Source: Candidatus Cloacimonadota bacterium (GTDB lineage Bacteria; Cloacimonadota; Cloacimonadia; Cloacimonadales; Cloacimonadaceae). From it: DNA of 51,853 bases. Shown one piece after another: positions 40,397-49,900 of this stretch. The position numbers were made by a program, and so were the translations under genes. The notes under the pieces were generated by a model. That model made no database searches and was not told the DNA's origin. It saw only the letters and a program-made list of their open reading frames with translations. Location: the NCBI GenBank assembly GCA_030154085.1, contig JASKKR010000012.1, forward strand, positions 1 through 51,853, written 5' to 3'. Within the stretch, counting starts at the first letter, position 1. Every line of letters starts with the position of its first letter.

Positions 40397-40905
40397 ATAT
40401 GAGCCTTTAATGCAGGAATTTTATTCTCCAAGTAGTAACAAATATACGCGGTTATTATCCCGCTAATCAACGCTAATAAAAGCAGTATTGGTGTCAATAC
40501 AAAAAGACTGTCATTTGTAATGATAAAAAGTCGTGCCATGCATAATTGAGTAAGATTGTGCGAGATAGCCCCAATAATACTAATCCCGATAAGGCTAAAT
40601 CTTGGTCTGACTAATAGAGCCAAGCTCATCATTACCACAGCGACCATGCCTCCAGATAAGGATAGGAGAATAGCGGGGCTCAAAAGAGTAAGGGTCACTA
40701 CTCCGCCTATGATGGATTTAACGATGGCTACTATAAAGGCAGATACTATTTGCTTGTTCCATACAAGATACAAGACTACAATATTGGATAGCCCCAAGCG
40801 GATAAAAGGAATTGGAACTGCTCTGAAGATAAGACTTTCCACTATGTGCATTACGGATGCAGTTGCGGTAAGAAAAGCAAGGAAGCTTAGGTTTTTTTGC
40901 GTCAT
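40393..40905 (-). CDS. Gx transporter / Hpre_diP_synt_I family membrane protein (170 aa)
   Basis: A small polytopic membrane protein (about five helices) of the family once called heptaprenyl diphosphate synthase component I, now annotated Gx transporter. It has the family beginning FLTATASVMHIVESLI, then IPFIRLGLSNIVVLYLVW (RLGLxN motif), a KSIIGG segment and GAISHNLTQL. Despite the name it carries no prenyltransferase motif, so transport is more likely than synthesis. Its start shares one base with the stop of the upstream ABC ATPase gene, and its stop overlaps PBP1a, so it is expressed with both. Confidence 0.82.
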   Translation of the reverse strand: MTQKNLSFLAFLTATASVMHIVESLIFRAVPIPFIRLGLSNIVVLYLVWNKQIVSAFIVAIVKSIIGGVVTLTLLSPAILLSLSGGMVAVVMMSLALLVRPRFSLIGISIIGAISHNLTQLCMARLFIITNDSLFVLTPILLLLALISGIITAYICYYLENKIPALKAHI

Positions 40906-41621
40906 TAGGAAAAATACTTGCGAATAGTCTCATTATTGCTTTGCAGAAGACCTTGATATGAACCGTAATATAGCTGCTCACCATTATCAATGAAGAGAAC
41001 TTTCTGCCCCAGCTTCTCGATGCTTGAGATTTCATGCGTGATAGTAATCACAGTGGCGCTATTGTTCTTTATAATTTGGGTCATGTAATACAGGGTTTCT
41101 TCAGCTGTAATGGGATCTAATCCTGATACAGGTTCATCAAAGATCAGGTAGTCAGGTTTATAGACCAACGCCCTAGCGATTCCAATCCGCTTTCTCATAC
41201 CTCCGCTGAGCTCTGCAGGATATTTATTCAAAGTATCCTCGAGCCCAACCAATCTAAGACATTCAAGTACACGTTCTAGAATGTAGTCTTCATTTTTTTC
41301 ACCTCGCTCATATAGAGGTAGAGCGATATTCTGATAAATCGTAAAGGAATCCAAAAGAGCAGCATGCTGAAAGACCATTGCAAATCTTTTCTTTAGTGCA
41401 TCAAGCTCTTTCCGATTTGAATCATGTAAATCGTGACCATCGATTATGATGCTGCCTTCATCTGGTGGGTAAATTCCCAAGATACTCTTGATCAAGACTG
41501 TTTTCCCGGAGCCACTTTTCCCGAGGATCACGAGATTTTCGTTGAATGGCAAAACGAAATTGATCCCTTTGAGAATCTCTTGACCTGCTAAACTAATTCG
41601 CAGACCTTTTATGGCAATCAT
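40905..41621 (-). CDS. MlaF/Ttg2A-like ABC ATPase (238 aa)
   Basis: The ATPase of phospholipid or sterol-trafficking MCE transporters (Mla). Visible are Walker A GKSGSGKT (34-41), the Q-loop AMVFQHAALLDSFTIYQNIALPL, typical of Mla/Ttg2A ATPases, signature LSGGMRKR, Walker B DYLIFDEPVSGLD and switch ITHE. No mlaE permease or mlaD MCE protein is adjacent, which normally follow in this family. The start overlaps the vanZ-like gene by 4 bp. If it works with Mla components elsewhere, it would help keep outer-membrane lipid asymmetry. Confidence 0.88.
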   Translation of the reverse strand: MIAIKGLRISLAGQEILKGINFVLPFNENLVILGKSGSGKTVLIKSILGIYPPDEGSIIIDGHDLHDSNRKELDALKKRFAMVFQHAALLDSFTIYQNIALPLYERGEKNEDYILERVLECLRLVGLEDTLNKYPAELSGGMRKRIGIARALVYKPDYLIFDEPVSGLDPITAEETLYYMTQIIKNNSATVITITHEISSIEKLGQKVLFIDNGEQLYYGSYQGLLQSNNETIRKYFS

Positions 41622-41986
41622 TGGAGTTCCCTTCTCCTTCTTAGGTAGAGACGATATCCCAGATATGCAATACTAAGTCCTGCCCAATTTGCTAAAAGAT
41701 CTCCAAAATAGACTTGCCTACCAGGGATAAAGTGCTGATGATATTCATCTAAAGCTGCCAGCAGTAACATTATGACGACGATAACTACAGTATGACCAGT
41801 TTTAGTTCCTCGTTTCAAGAAATAAAGCGATGCCCAGACACCCCACATAAAATAAATACCAAAATGAGCAAACTTATCTGCCCCCAGTTTGTTGAGATCT
41901 GGAATACCACTTCCAGGGATTGAGGATAAGATCCATATTAGTACCATCCATCCCCAAAAAAGCAATTGGTAGTGTTTAATTTTCAT
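41618..41986 (-). CDS. VanZ-like membrane protein (122 aa)
   Basis: A small four-helix membrane protein of the VanZ-like family, named after a teicoplanin-resistance accessory protein, though most members have no link to resistance. Diagnostic pieces are ILSSIPGSGIPD near residue 20, DKFAHFGIYFMWG near 37, and DEYHQHFIPGRQVYFGDLLANWAG near 80, the conserved D-E-x-x-Q...PGR...D...N pattern (here in two pieces: DEYHQHFIPGR and GDLLANWAG). Tight overlap with neighbours on both sides. The exact role is unknown. Confidence 0.88.
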   Translation of the reverse strand: MKIKHYQLLFWGWMVLIWILSSIPGSGIPDLNKLGADKFAHFGIYFMWGVWASLYFLKRGTKTGHTVVIVVIMLLLAALDEYHQHFIPGRQVYFGDLLANWAGLSIAYLGYRLYLRRRRELQ

Positions 41987-42681
41987 TAGTCGATTCCTAT
42001 AATTTCCCAGTTCATACCAATAAAGTTCTTTTTCAAATGAGCTTTGAGGGGGACTCCATTATCTGATATCCAGATTGTTACTTTGATATCCTCATCAAAA
42101 AAGTTATGAGTCAACATATCCACATATGGATGTTCCTGATCATTAAGAGGCTCAAGCTGAATCTCTAGGCAGCGTGCGTAAATGTTCCCTACTTCTGTAT
42201 GAATGCGTTGGCGTTCTTTAGCCCTTACGTATGCACGCCATTGTCTACCATCCTCGTCAAGGATATAGCTGTTAGATGGGCTCGGGTTTTCGCATAGAGT
42301 ATACAGGAAGCTAAAAAAATCTCTGCTATTATTGGATATTTTATATTTCAGAGATTGTCCCGTACTTTGTCGATACATAACAGCTTTGGGATGATTGTAA
42401 ATTGTCTGGACGGAGTCGCGTAGTTCGCCCTGATGGATAATCCTTTGATAGCTTGTGGGCAAAGACATTTCATTCATTTGGACACAGTAGATATTATTCA
42501 GGTGTGGAAAGATGCTGAGTCGACCCTGGTTTTGGACTCTAACTTCAATCGTTCTAGGTCCCATATCAATCACCAGATCTGCCACCTTCAATGACATAGA
42601 GCTCACCTTGTAGTTCAATTTTTGAGCAGGTAAAACTGAAATTGCAAGCAGCATTGATAAGCTCAGCAAAATTCTTAGCAT
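41986..42681 (-). CDS. DUF3108-like periplasmic protein (231 aa)
   Basis: A secreted beta-rich protein. It starts with a signal peptide (MLRILLSLSMLLAISVLPAQ) and ends with a DUF3108-like strand pair, IKVTIWISDNGVPLKAHLKK followed by NFIGMNWEI, the recognisable WISxD...PxxxxxxxxxG pattern of that family. Members are predicted lipid-related or envelope proteins of unknown function. The start is 42681, one base below the corC-like gene's stop codon. With mlaF-like and vanZ-like genes next to it, an envelope role is plausible. Confidence 0.72.
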   Translation of the reverse strand: MLRILLSLSMLLAISVLPAQKLNYKVSSMSLKVADLVIDMGPRTIEVRVQNQGRLSIFPHLNNIYCVQMNEMSLPTSYQRIIHQGELRDSVQTIYNHPKAVMYRQSTGQSLKYKISNNSRDFFSFLYTLCENPSPSNSYILDEDGRQWRAYVRAKERQRIHTEVGNIYARCLEIQLEPLNDQEHPYVDMLTHNFFDEDIKVTIWISDNGVPLKAHLKKNFIGMNWEIIGID

Positions 42682-42682
42682 G

Positions 42683-43933
42683 TTATAGATAACACCTTAC
42701 TCTGATCTTTTTGATACTGCGTTCATCACTATCTAATATTTCCAGTTTAAGATTTTCGTCAAGGCTATATTCTTCCCCGACTTCAGGAACGTGGTTGAAT
42801 TGGGCTAGAAGAAATTCTGCCATATTGTCGTATTCTTCGACCGAGATCTCTCGCGAAAATTCTTGATTAAACTGACGTACACTAAAGTTCCCGCTGATTT
42901 CATAGATTTCATCGCTGATTTTGGTAAATTCAGGGATCTCATCTGAATCATACTCATCCTGGATTTCGCCCACTATCTCTTCCAAAATATCTTCCAATGA
43001 AATGATTCCTGATGTGCCTCCATATTCATCAACTACGATGGCTACCTGCAGTTTTTTAAGCTTAAATTGATTTAACAGACTCTGTACTTTCATGTTTTCA
43101 GTGATAAACCATGCCGGGCGCATGAGTTCAGTCAAGCTCTTTTTTTCGGGATACAACAACAGATCTTTGACATATATAATTCCAATGATATTGTCAATAG
43201 TGTCTCTATAAACTGGGATGCGAGAATATCCACTGGATATAGCAAGAGCTTTAAGCTCTTCAAGACTTTGATTTTCCTCAATAGCCGTGATTTTTACCCT
43301 AGGAACGTAGATCTCGCTAATTTCAGCTTCGCGGAAACGGAAAAGACCAACTAACATACGTTTTTCATGCTCTTCTAATGAGCCAGATGTACTTTCACTT
43401 TGAATTAAATTATTAAATTCCTCATGGGTGAATCTTTGGTTTACATGAGGATCGATACTCCCCTTACGAGAAATAGCAACACTTAGTTTCTCAAAAATCC
43501 ATACTACAGGCGTAAGGATAAATTGAATAATGTGTAGGGGATAGGCAATCCACAGAGAGATCTCATTGGCCAATGATAATGCTATTAGTTTAGGAACTAT
43601 CTCGCCAAAGATCAAGATCACGGTCGTCACCAAAATGATCTGAATCGTGATCGTATATGAGATATTCCATCCATATACTTCTGCCAGGTGAAGGGCTAAG
43701 AGAGTACTAAAGGATGATATTGCCATATTAACAAAAGTATTGCAGAGTAGTAAGGTCACTAAGAGCCGTTTAGGACGTGTTAATAGCCGGATCACCATTT
43801 TCCCGCTCTTGCTACCACTGTTTTCTAATTTCTTTAAATAGACTCGCGAAAGTGAAAACATAGTTGTTTCACTTCCTGAAAAAAAGGCCGAGAGAAGAAC
43901 GAATAATAGCAAATATAAGGCTTTAGAATCCAC
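42683..43933 (-). CDS. CNNM/CorC-type protein with CBS domains (416 aa)
   Basis: A membrane protein of the CorB/HlyC-like family. The N-terminal CNNM domain (about 1-180) has three to four helices (LLLFVLLSAFFSGSETTMFSLSR is the family start; here quoted as AFFSGSETTMFSLSR). The CBS pair (about 200-320) shows VPRVKITAIEENQSL and GIIYVKDLL, and the CorC_HlyC domain ends the protein. CNNM proteins are linked to Mg2+/Co2+ transport; hemolysin is a historical name. Its 3' end is 1 nt from the DUF3108-like start and its start overlaps ybeY by one base, matching the known ybeY-ybeX pairing. Confidence 0.92.
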   Translation of the reverse strand: MDSKALYLLLFVLLSAFFSGSETTMFSLSRVYLKKLENSGSKSGKMVIRLLTRPKRLLVTLLLCNTFVNMAISSFSTLLALHLAEVYGWNISYTITIQIILVTTVILIFGEIVPKLIALSLANEISLWIAYPLHIIQFILTPVVWIFEKLSVAISRKGSIDPHVNQRFTHEEFNNLIQSESTSGSLEEHEKRMLVGLFRFREAEISEIYVPRVKITAIEENQSLEELKALAISSGYSRIPVYRDTIDNIIGIIYVKDLLLYPEKKSLTELMRPAWFITENMKVQSLLNQFKLKKLQVAIVVDEYGGTSGIISLEDILEEIVGEIQDEYDSDEIPEFTKISDEIYEISGNFSVRQFNQEFSREISVEEYDNMAEFLLAQFNHVPEVGEEYSLDENLKLEILDSDERSIKKIRVRCYL

Positions 43934-44370
43934 TATTCTAACTCTCTCGGAATCTGCTTTCGGTAATTAGCTTCTGCGTCTTCCATCTTTTTTTTGTCTG
44001 CAGGTCTGATATGATCATAGCCGGCTAGGTGTAGCAAAGCATGGACCAAAACCTGACAAAATTCCTCTTTGTAAGTGTTTTCACCCTTTTGTTTAAATAC
44101 TTGATTTATGTCAATGATAATATCGCACATCTTCATACAACCCATGCCCAGATCAAGACATTCACTCTCAAAGCTGAGCACGTCTGTGGGCGAATCTACT
44201 CCCCTATAGCGGAGATTGTATTCTCGCATGGATTCACTATTGGTCAATAGCAGAGATATCTCAAAGTTCGTTTCCGGAGCTTCTTGAGTAAGGATATATT
44301 TAGCAAAGCCTTCTAGGACGTCTTTCGATATCCCAGGAGGTAGCTCACCCTGAATGTTTAGACTCGTCAT
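43933..44370 (-). CDS. ybeY: Endoribonuclease YbeY (145 aa)
   Basis: A zinc-dependent RNase involved in 16S rRNA 3' maturation and ribosome quality control. The metal triad is visible in HALLHLAGYDH (His110, His114, His120), after the conserved RYRGVDSPTDVLSFE (family RxxDxPTDVLSF). Length is typical. The start at 44370 lies inside pgpH (26 bp overlap). The pgpH-ybeY order is common in bacteria, but phoH, often upstream, is missing here. Confidence 0.96.
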   Translation of the reverse strand: MTSLNIQGELPPGISKDVLEGFAKYILTQEAPETNFEISLLLTNSESMREYNLRYRGVDSPTDVLSFESECLDLGMGCMKMCDIIIDINQVFKQKGENTYKEEFCQVLVHALLHLAGYDHIRPADKKKMEDAEANYRKQIPRELE

Positions 44371-46450
44371 CTTCGTCTGGATAGTCCAATCTTTTGCGGT
44401 ATATGCTTCCCAAGACCGGGAGCATAGCCTCCTTGATTAAAGTCAGATCTTTCATGGTGATTGGAGCCTCATTTAATTGCTCATCGCGGATGAGACGAGA
44501 AATGGTATCATCGATGATCTTTGCAATGTCCTGCTCACTAGTGATGTTCTTTGCTTTAGTTGTGCTTTCGACTATGTCAGCGATCATTACCAAAGCTGCT
44601 TCCTTAGTCTGCGGTCTAGGTCCAGGATATTGATATATCTTGCTATCCAGGGGCAGTTGCATTTTTTCTGCACGATCATAAAAATAACGGATTGTAGTGT
44701 TACCATGATGTTGCATAATGATGTCAATCACAGGTTGCGGGATCTTATACTTCTTTGCTAGCGCAATCCCTTCCGAGACATGGTTCTTGATCAGTGCTGC
44801 ACTTTTATCAGGTGTGAGATCATCGTGTATTTCTGATGATTCTTCATTGTTTTCTGTAAAGATCTCAGTATTGATGGTCTTTCCAATATCATGGTAATAG
44901 CTTCCAACCCGCGCCAACAATGGATTTGCCCCGATTGCTTCTGCGGCTCGCTCAGTGAGATTTCCCACGATAAGGCTATGGTGGTATGTGCCCACTGCAG
45001 AAGTCGCCATCTTCTTGAGTAGGGGGTGATTAAAGTCCAAAAGTTCTAATAGGGTCTGTTTCGTCGCCCTATTCCACTTCTTCTCATAGTATGGTACGAT
45101 CATGATGATCCCCATGATACTAAGTGAACTTGATATAATCAAAAAACCAATATTCTGAAATAAATTTGCAATGGGGTCATTATTGTATATCGAAAGCGAT
45201 AAGCTAATCACCGAATAACTTATCAATAAGTAAAACCATATTGTCAAATACTCATGTTGAGCTTTTTGGCGTTTTATTAGCACTAGAGTTATGATAGTTC
45301 CCAAGATGAATATTACCAGAGGGTGACTGTCCCAATTGATAAAGGGGGAGAGCAGCATACCAGAGCATACAGAGTAGAGGATACCATAGTCCACGGTTAC
45401 TAGGATTGTGGCCGCAACTGTAGTCAGAGCAAAAGGGATTACTAGATTGTTTAAGTTTAGTAGATGATTCGAAATCAACGCGCATAGTATTAGCAGGATA
45501 AAACCCAAATTTACTGGGAGATAATCCATAGTCTCATTTTGCTCTTTAGAGTGAGTAGCTCCATAATAATGATTTGCCAAGAGCAAGACAGTGAAGATGT
45601 AAATTAATAGTCCAAATGACATAAGCATTTGCTGTAAAGGCGTTCTTTGGACATTTCGTGATTGATATGCTGATTGTAAAGAAGCTAGCTTATCGATATC
45701 TTCTTGGGTAACTCGGGTGTTTTTCCTAACAATCACTTCATTTTGCAATACCATGCCCTGAGTCTGTGGAATCTCATTTAGGATGTTTTGACTCAGTTCG
45801 GCATATTTTTCTTGATCAGTTTGAATATTGGTTACAACCAGCTTTGGAGCTAAAGCTTTTAAGAATCCTTCAGCTTCTTCTAGATCAGTGAATAAAGAAT
45901 CCCGCGCTGCAGAAAGTTCCAAGAAAGTTTCTTTAGGAAGCCTTTTTTCTTCCCCTGCTTGCCACAAGCTGATCTCAGATTCGGTGATATTTTGATAGAT
46001 CCCGCGAGCATATAGCGCATTGAGCCTATTGCGTAAATTCTCATACAGAGCATCCCGTTTTTCAGAATCTTTAGCAAATTCCAATACTGTAGGATCGACT
46101 CGTATGTCCAGTTTCTGAAGCTCAGTACTCAAGGTCTCGGGATCACTGCCTTCATTTGAATAGAAAACTGCCCATATCCTATCTAAGAGACTAAGTGCCT
46201 CAAATAGGGGCTCGTCATTCATGCGATAAGGCATAGCTATCGATTTGAGACGTTCTTCTTGCTCGGCACTAAGCTGCTCTGGCGATTTAATTATAGGGAA
46301 GTCAAACGGAGCTATAATCTCCTTCTCAGACACTTGTCCCACGCGGAGCCTAAACTCCGGATAACTATATCGCCCTACAGCAAATAAGTGAAATAGACCA
46401 ACGATCACAAGGGCCGTCAATATGATAATCAACATATTTTTCGAATTCAT
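44345..46450 (-). CDS. PgpH-like 7TM-HD phosphodiesterase (701 aa)
   Basis: A membrane phosphodiesterase of the 7TM-HD family; studied members hydrolyse cyclic di-AMP, which controls osmotic and wall homeostasis. The N-terminal helix (about 8-28) is followed by a large extracytoplasmic domain (about 30-265), seven helices (about 270-460), and a cytosolic HD domain with YHHSLIVGNLTERAA near 487 and YYHDIGK near 518. The ATG at 46450 follows AGGGAAC. It is the first gene of a long minus-strand run. No diadenylate cyclase (disA/cdaA) is in the window, so the substrate is inferred from family. Confidence 0.93.
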   Translation of the reverse strand: MNSKNMLIIILTALVIVGLFHLFAVGRYSYPEFRLRVGQVSEKEIIAPFDFPIIKSPEQLSAEQEERLKSIAMPYRMNDEPLFEALSLLDRIWAVFYSNEGSDPETLSTELQKLDIRVDPTVLEFAKDSEKRDALYENLRNRLNALYARGIYQNITESEISLWQAGEEKRLPKETFLELSAARDSLFTDLEEAEGFLKALAPKLVVTNIQTDQEKYAELSQNILNEIPQTQGMVLQNEVIVRKNTRVTQEDIDKLASLQSAYQSRNVQRTPLQQMLMSFGLLIYIFTVLLLANHYYGATHSKEQNETMDYLPVNLGFILLILCALISNHLLNLNNLVIPFALTTVAATILVTVDYGILYSVCSGMLLSPFINWDSHPLVIFILGTIITLVLIKRQKAQHEYLTIWFYLLISYSVISLSLSIYNNDPIANLFQNIGFLIISSSLSIMGIIMIVPYYEKKWNRATKQTLLELLDFNHPLLKKMATSAVGTYHHSLIVGNLTERAAEAIGANPLLARVGSYYHDIGKTINTEIFTENNEESSEIHDDLTPDKSAALIKNHVSEGIALAKKYKIPQPVIDIIMQHHGNTTIRYFYDRAEKMQLPLDSKIYQYPGPRPQTKEAALVMIADIVESTTKAKNITSEQDIAKIIDDTISRLIRDEQLNEAPITMKDLTLIKEAMLPVLGSIYRKRLDYPDEDDESKHSG

Positions 46451-46660
46451 GTTCCCTATTTAAAGGCAAGCGCATACTTGTCAAGTTTGTTCTTACAACG
46501 TTTTTCTGAAAATGAACTAGTAGTTGCTATTGCAATAAAAGATTCTATATTACATTCTGGCAATTTTAGTCATATACCATTAATAAGCATTTGCTTATCT
46601 GATTGAAGTAAACACTCTTTATAGGCAATTCTTATTTTATGTTCAGACGTAAAAATAGCT

Positions 46661-46688
46661 AGAAGTAAGAAATAAGAAATAAGAAGTA
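46661..46688. repeat. Four tandem 7-bp repeats (AGAARTA)
   Basis: AGAAGTA, AGAAATA, AGAAATA, AGAAGTA follow each other without gaps. They may be a slippage-prone microsatellite or a set of regulator half-sites; nothing in the sequence decides. Confidence 0.6.
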
Positions 46689-46870
46689 AGGATTTACACT
46701 GATGGGAACTGCGTATTAGGTCTATAACGGTACTTTTTCTAAATTATTCAGTATATTAGTCTCCGTGAATTGTTTAGATGGTGGGAAATTCTATGTTATC
46801 TGTATACCTACCTTTCTCTTGTAATGTAGGTTCTGTGACATTTACAATCTGAAGCTTCAATACGTTTTGA

Positions 46871-46897
46871 TTGACATAATTTCCAGTTCTGTAATTT
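46871..46897 (+). promoter_or_regulatory. Putative secA promoter
   Basis: TTGACA (46871-46876) and TAATTT (46892-46897) are 15 bp apart; TAATTTG also resembles the Bacteroidetes -7 box TAnnTTTG, with TTG about 18 bp upstream. It lies about 70 nt before the secA start. Confidence 0.4.
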
Positions 46898-46968
46898 GTG
46901 GAGTCTAGGGAAAAAATGGGTGCCCAGTGGGTTTTTGCCGTGAATTGGGAACCTGAAGGATGTAAACA

Positions 46969-49900
46969 ATGCTCGAAAAAATTCTTAAGAAACTATTCGG
47001 TGATAAAAATACCAAAGATCTCAAACGCTATGAACCGCGTGTGATTGAAATAAATAATATATACGAAGGATTGCATCAATATGATGACGATCAGCTTAGA
47101 GAACGCATAGCTGAGATCAAACAGGAGATTGCAGACAAATTAGCGCCAACACGCAAAGAATTGGAAGACCTGCAACAAGAATACCGCGAAAGCTCAGATG
47201 ATAGCGATCGCAACCGTATTGACAATCAAATAGACATTGTCACAAAAAAGCTTAAACAGCTTAACAAGGATACTTTAGACGACTATTTACCAGAAGTTTA
47301 TGCCATCGTAAAAGACACTTGTCGCCGGCTCTTAGGAAAGGAGTTTGAGGTAAAAGGTCATATGCAAAAGTGGGATATGGTACCCTTTGATGTCCAATTG
47401 ATTGGTGCGATGGCTCTCCATGACGGAACTATTGCTGAAATGGCTACTGGAGAAGGTAAAACATTGGTGGCAACTATGCCTCTTTTTTTGAATGCCCTCT
47501 TAGGGCGAGGTGCACACTTGGTGACCGTAAACGACTATCTGGCCAGCCGTGATGCAGAATGGATGAGTCCCATCTTCAATTTTTACGGGATGCGCGTAGG
47601 TTGCATCACAACCGGTATGGATTTTGCTGCTCGTAAAGAAGCTTACGAGGCAGATGTAACCTATGGAATGAATAGCGAATTTGGTTTTGACTATCTTAGA
47701 GACAATATGGCGACCAGTCCTAATCAACTTGTCCAACGCGACTTTTATTATGCGATTGTGGATGAGGTTGACTCTATCCTTATTGATGAAGCAAGAACGC
47801 CTCTCATAATCAGTGGTCCCATTGCCCAAGATAAAAATTTCTATCACGAATTGCGACCAGCAATTGCTTCATTGGTGCAAGCTCAGAATGCTCTCATTTC
47901 TCGCTATCTTTCTGAGATTCGCGAAGACCTAAATAAAAATAAAGACAACACTTTTTCTACGGATAGCCGACTAGCAAAGAACCTCTTGTTAGTTCAACGG
48001 GGAGCTCCTAAAAACAAAGCATTCACAAAGCTGATGCAGGATGCTTCTCTCAAACGTTTGGTACAAGATACAGAGGGCGTCTATCTACGAGATAAGAAAA
48101 TGCATGAGCTGGATGAAGAACTCTTTTTCGTAACTGATGAGAGGCAAAATAGCGTAGATTTATGTGATAAGGGAAGAGACATGCTGTCGCGCAAGGATCC
48201 TGATCTATTTGTGGTTAGGAGCTTAGATGAGATCATCCAGGAAATCGACGAGAATCCTGATATTAGTGATGAAGCCAAAATGCAAGAAAAAGAGAGAGCA
48301 ACTAGTAACTTTATGGACAAAAGCGAAAAACTGCACAATATCAAACAGCTTCTCAAGGCTTTCACACTCTTCGAAAACAACCAAGAATATGTCGTCATTG
48401 ACAACAAAGTAATAATTGTGGATGAATTTACTGGTCGTCAGATGCCCGGTCGACGATTCTCAGATGGGTTACACCAAGCTCTTGAAGCAAAAGAAAATGT
48501 AGCAATTGAGGCCGGTACTCAGACCTTTGCGACAATAACCCTGCAGAATTACTTTCGTATGTATGAAAAACTTGCTGGTATGACTGGTACTGCTGTAACA
48601 GAAGAAGGCGAATTTATGGAGATCTACGGGCTTCCGGTGATAGTCATACCGACAAATAAACCTGTAACCCGTATTGACCACGATGATGAAATATATCTTA
48701 CCAAAAATGAAAAATACCAAGCTATTATCGATGAAGTAATTTACTGGCACAAACTCAAAAAACCGGTACTAGTCGGAACAGTTAGTGTCGAAGTTTCTGA
48801 GGTACTCTCGCGATTACTGAGACGCCATGGGATTCCGCACAATGTCCTCAATGCTCGTCAGCATCAAAGAGAAGCAGAGATTATCGCCAATGCTGGAGAA
48901 CCCGGCGCAGTGACGATTGCTACCAATATGGCAGGTCGTGGAACAGATATCAAGCTCGGCAAAGGTGTCGTAACTCAACCTATAGAAAGCTATCTTGGAC
49001 TTAGCAAACAGCGCACTGAGGAATATTACTATGGCTTACCTTTGGATGGTCTCCATATCATTGGTAGTGAACGTCATGAAAGCAGACGTATCGATCGCCA
49101 ATTACGTGGACGCGCTGGACGTCAAGGAGATCCTGGGACATCAAGGTTCTACCTCTCTTTGGAAGATGACCTAATGCGGCTATTTGGCTCAGATCGCATG
49201 GCACCACTCATGCAAAGAATTGGGCTTAAACCAGGCGAAGCAATCCGCCACCCCATGATGACAAGAGCTGTGGAAAGAGCACAAAAAAGAGTGGAAGAAC
49301 ACAATTTCGAGATTCGTAAAAATCTCATTAAATATGATGAAGTGATGAATCAACAGCGCGAAGTCATTTACAGCTATCGCCGCAGTGTGTTAAAGGGATA
49401 TGAAATCAAGAATGAGATTAAGGAGATGATTTCAGATAGTATCTCACGTTTAGCACACCAGATTTCAATGCAATCCAAATATGCAGAAGAATGGGATTTG
49501 GGAATAGCGATAGATTTTTTCAAAGGACTCAATATCATCATTCATGAGGAAGATCTTCAGAGCGATCATCTCAATGAAGAGTTGTTGTATAATTCTCTCA
49601 TTGAGATTGCAGATAAAGCCTATGAACGCAGGGAAAAGCAATTGGGCAGTGATGTGCTCAGAGACATAGAACGTCGTTCTCTTCTAGAAGTGGTTGACAA
49701 TGAATGGAGAGATCACTTACATGAGATGGATCTTCTTAAAGAAGGTGTATTCCTGAGATCCTACGCAAATAAAGATCCGCTAATCGAATATAAAAAAGAA
49801 AGTTATTCCCTGTTTGAGGGATTAATTGCACGGATTCAGGATAACGTTACAAAAAGAGTATATACTACCTTTATATTAACCAGAGAGCAGCTTAACAATA

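Larger units (their letters stand above)
46451..46968. other. 518-bp divergent pgpH/secA intergenic region
   Basis: No gene is recognised. Visible elements are a perfect palindrome ATAAGCATTTGCTTAT (46583-46598); four tandem 7-mers AGAARTA (46661-46688); an imperfect inverted repeat TTGTAATGT / ACATTTACAA (46819-46847); and a putative secA promoter. Both operons must start here. Confidence 0.5.

Noticed and set aside
46661-46688. Tandem 7-mers as a CRISPR array
   Set aside because: Units are contiguous 7-mers without spacers and there are no cas genes.
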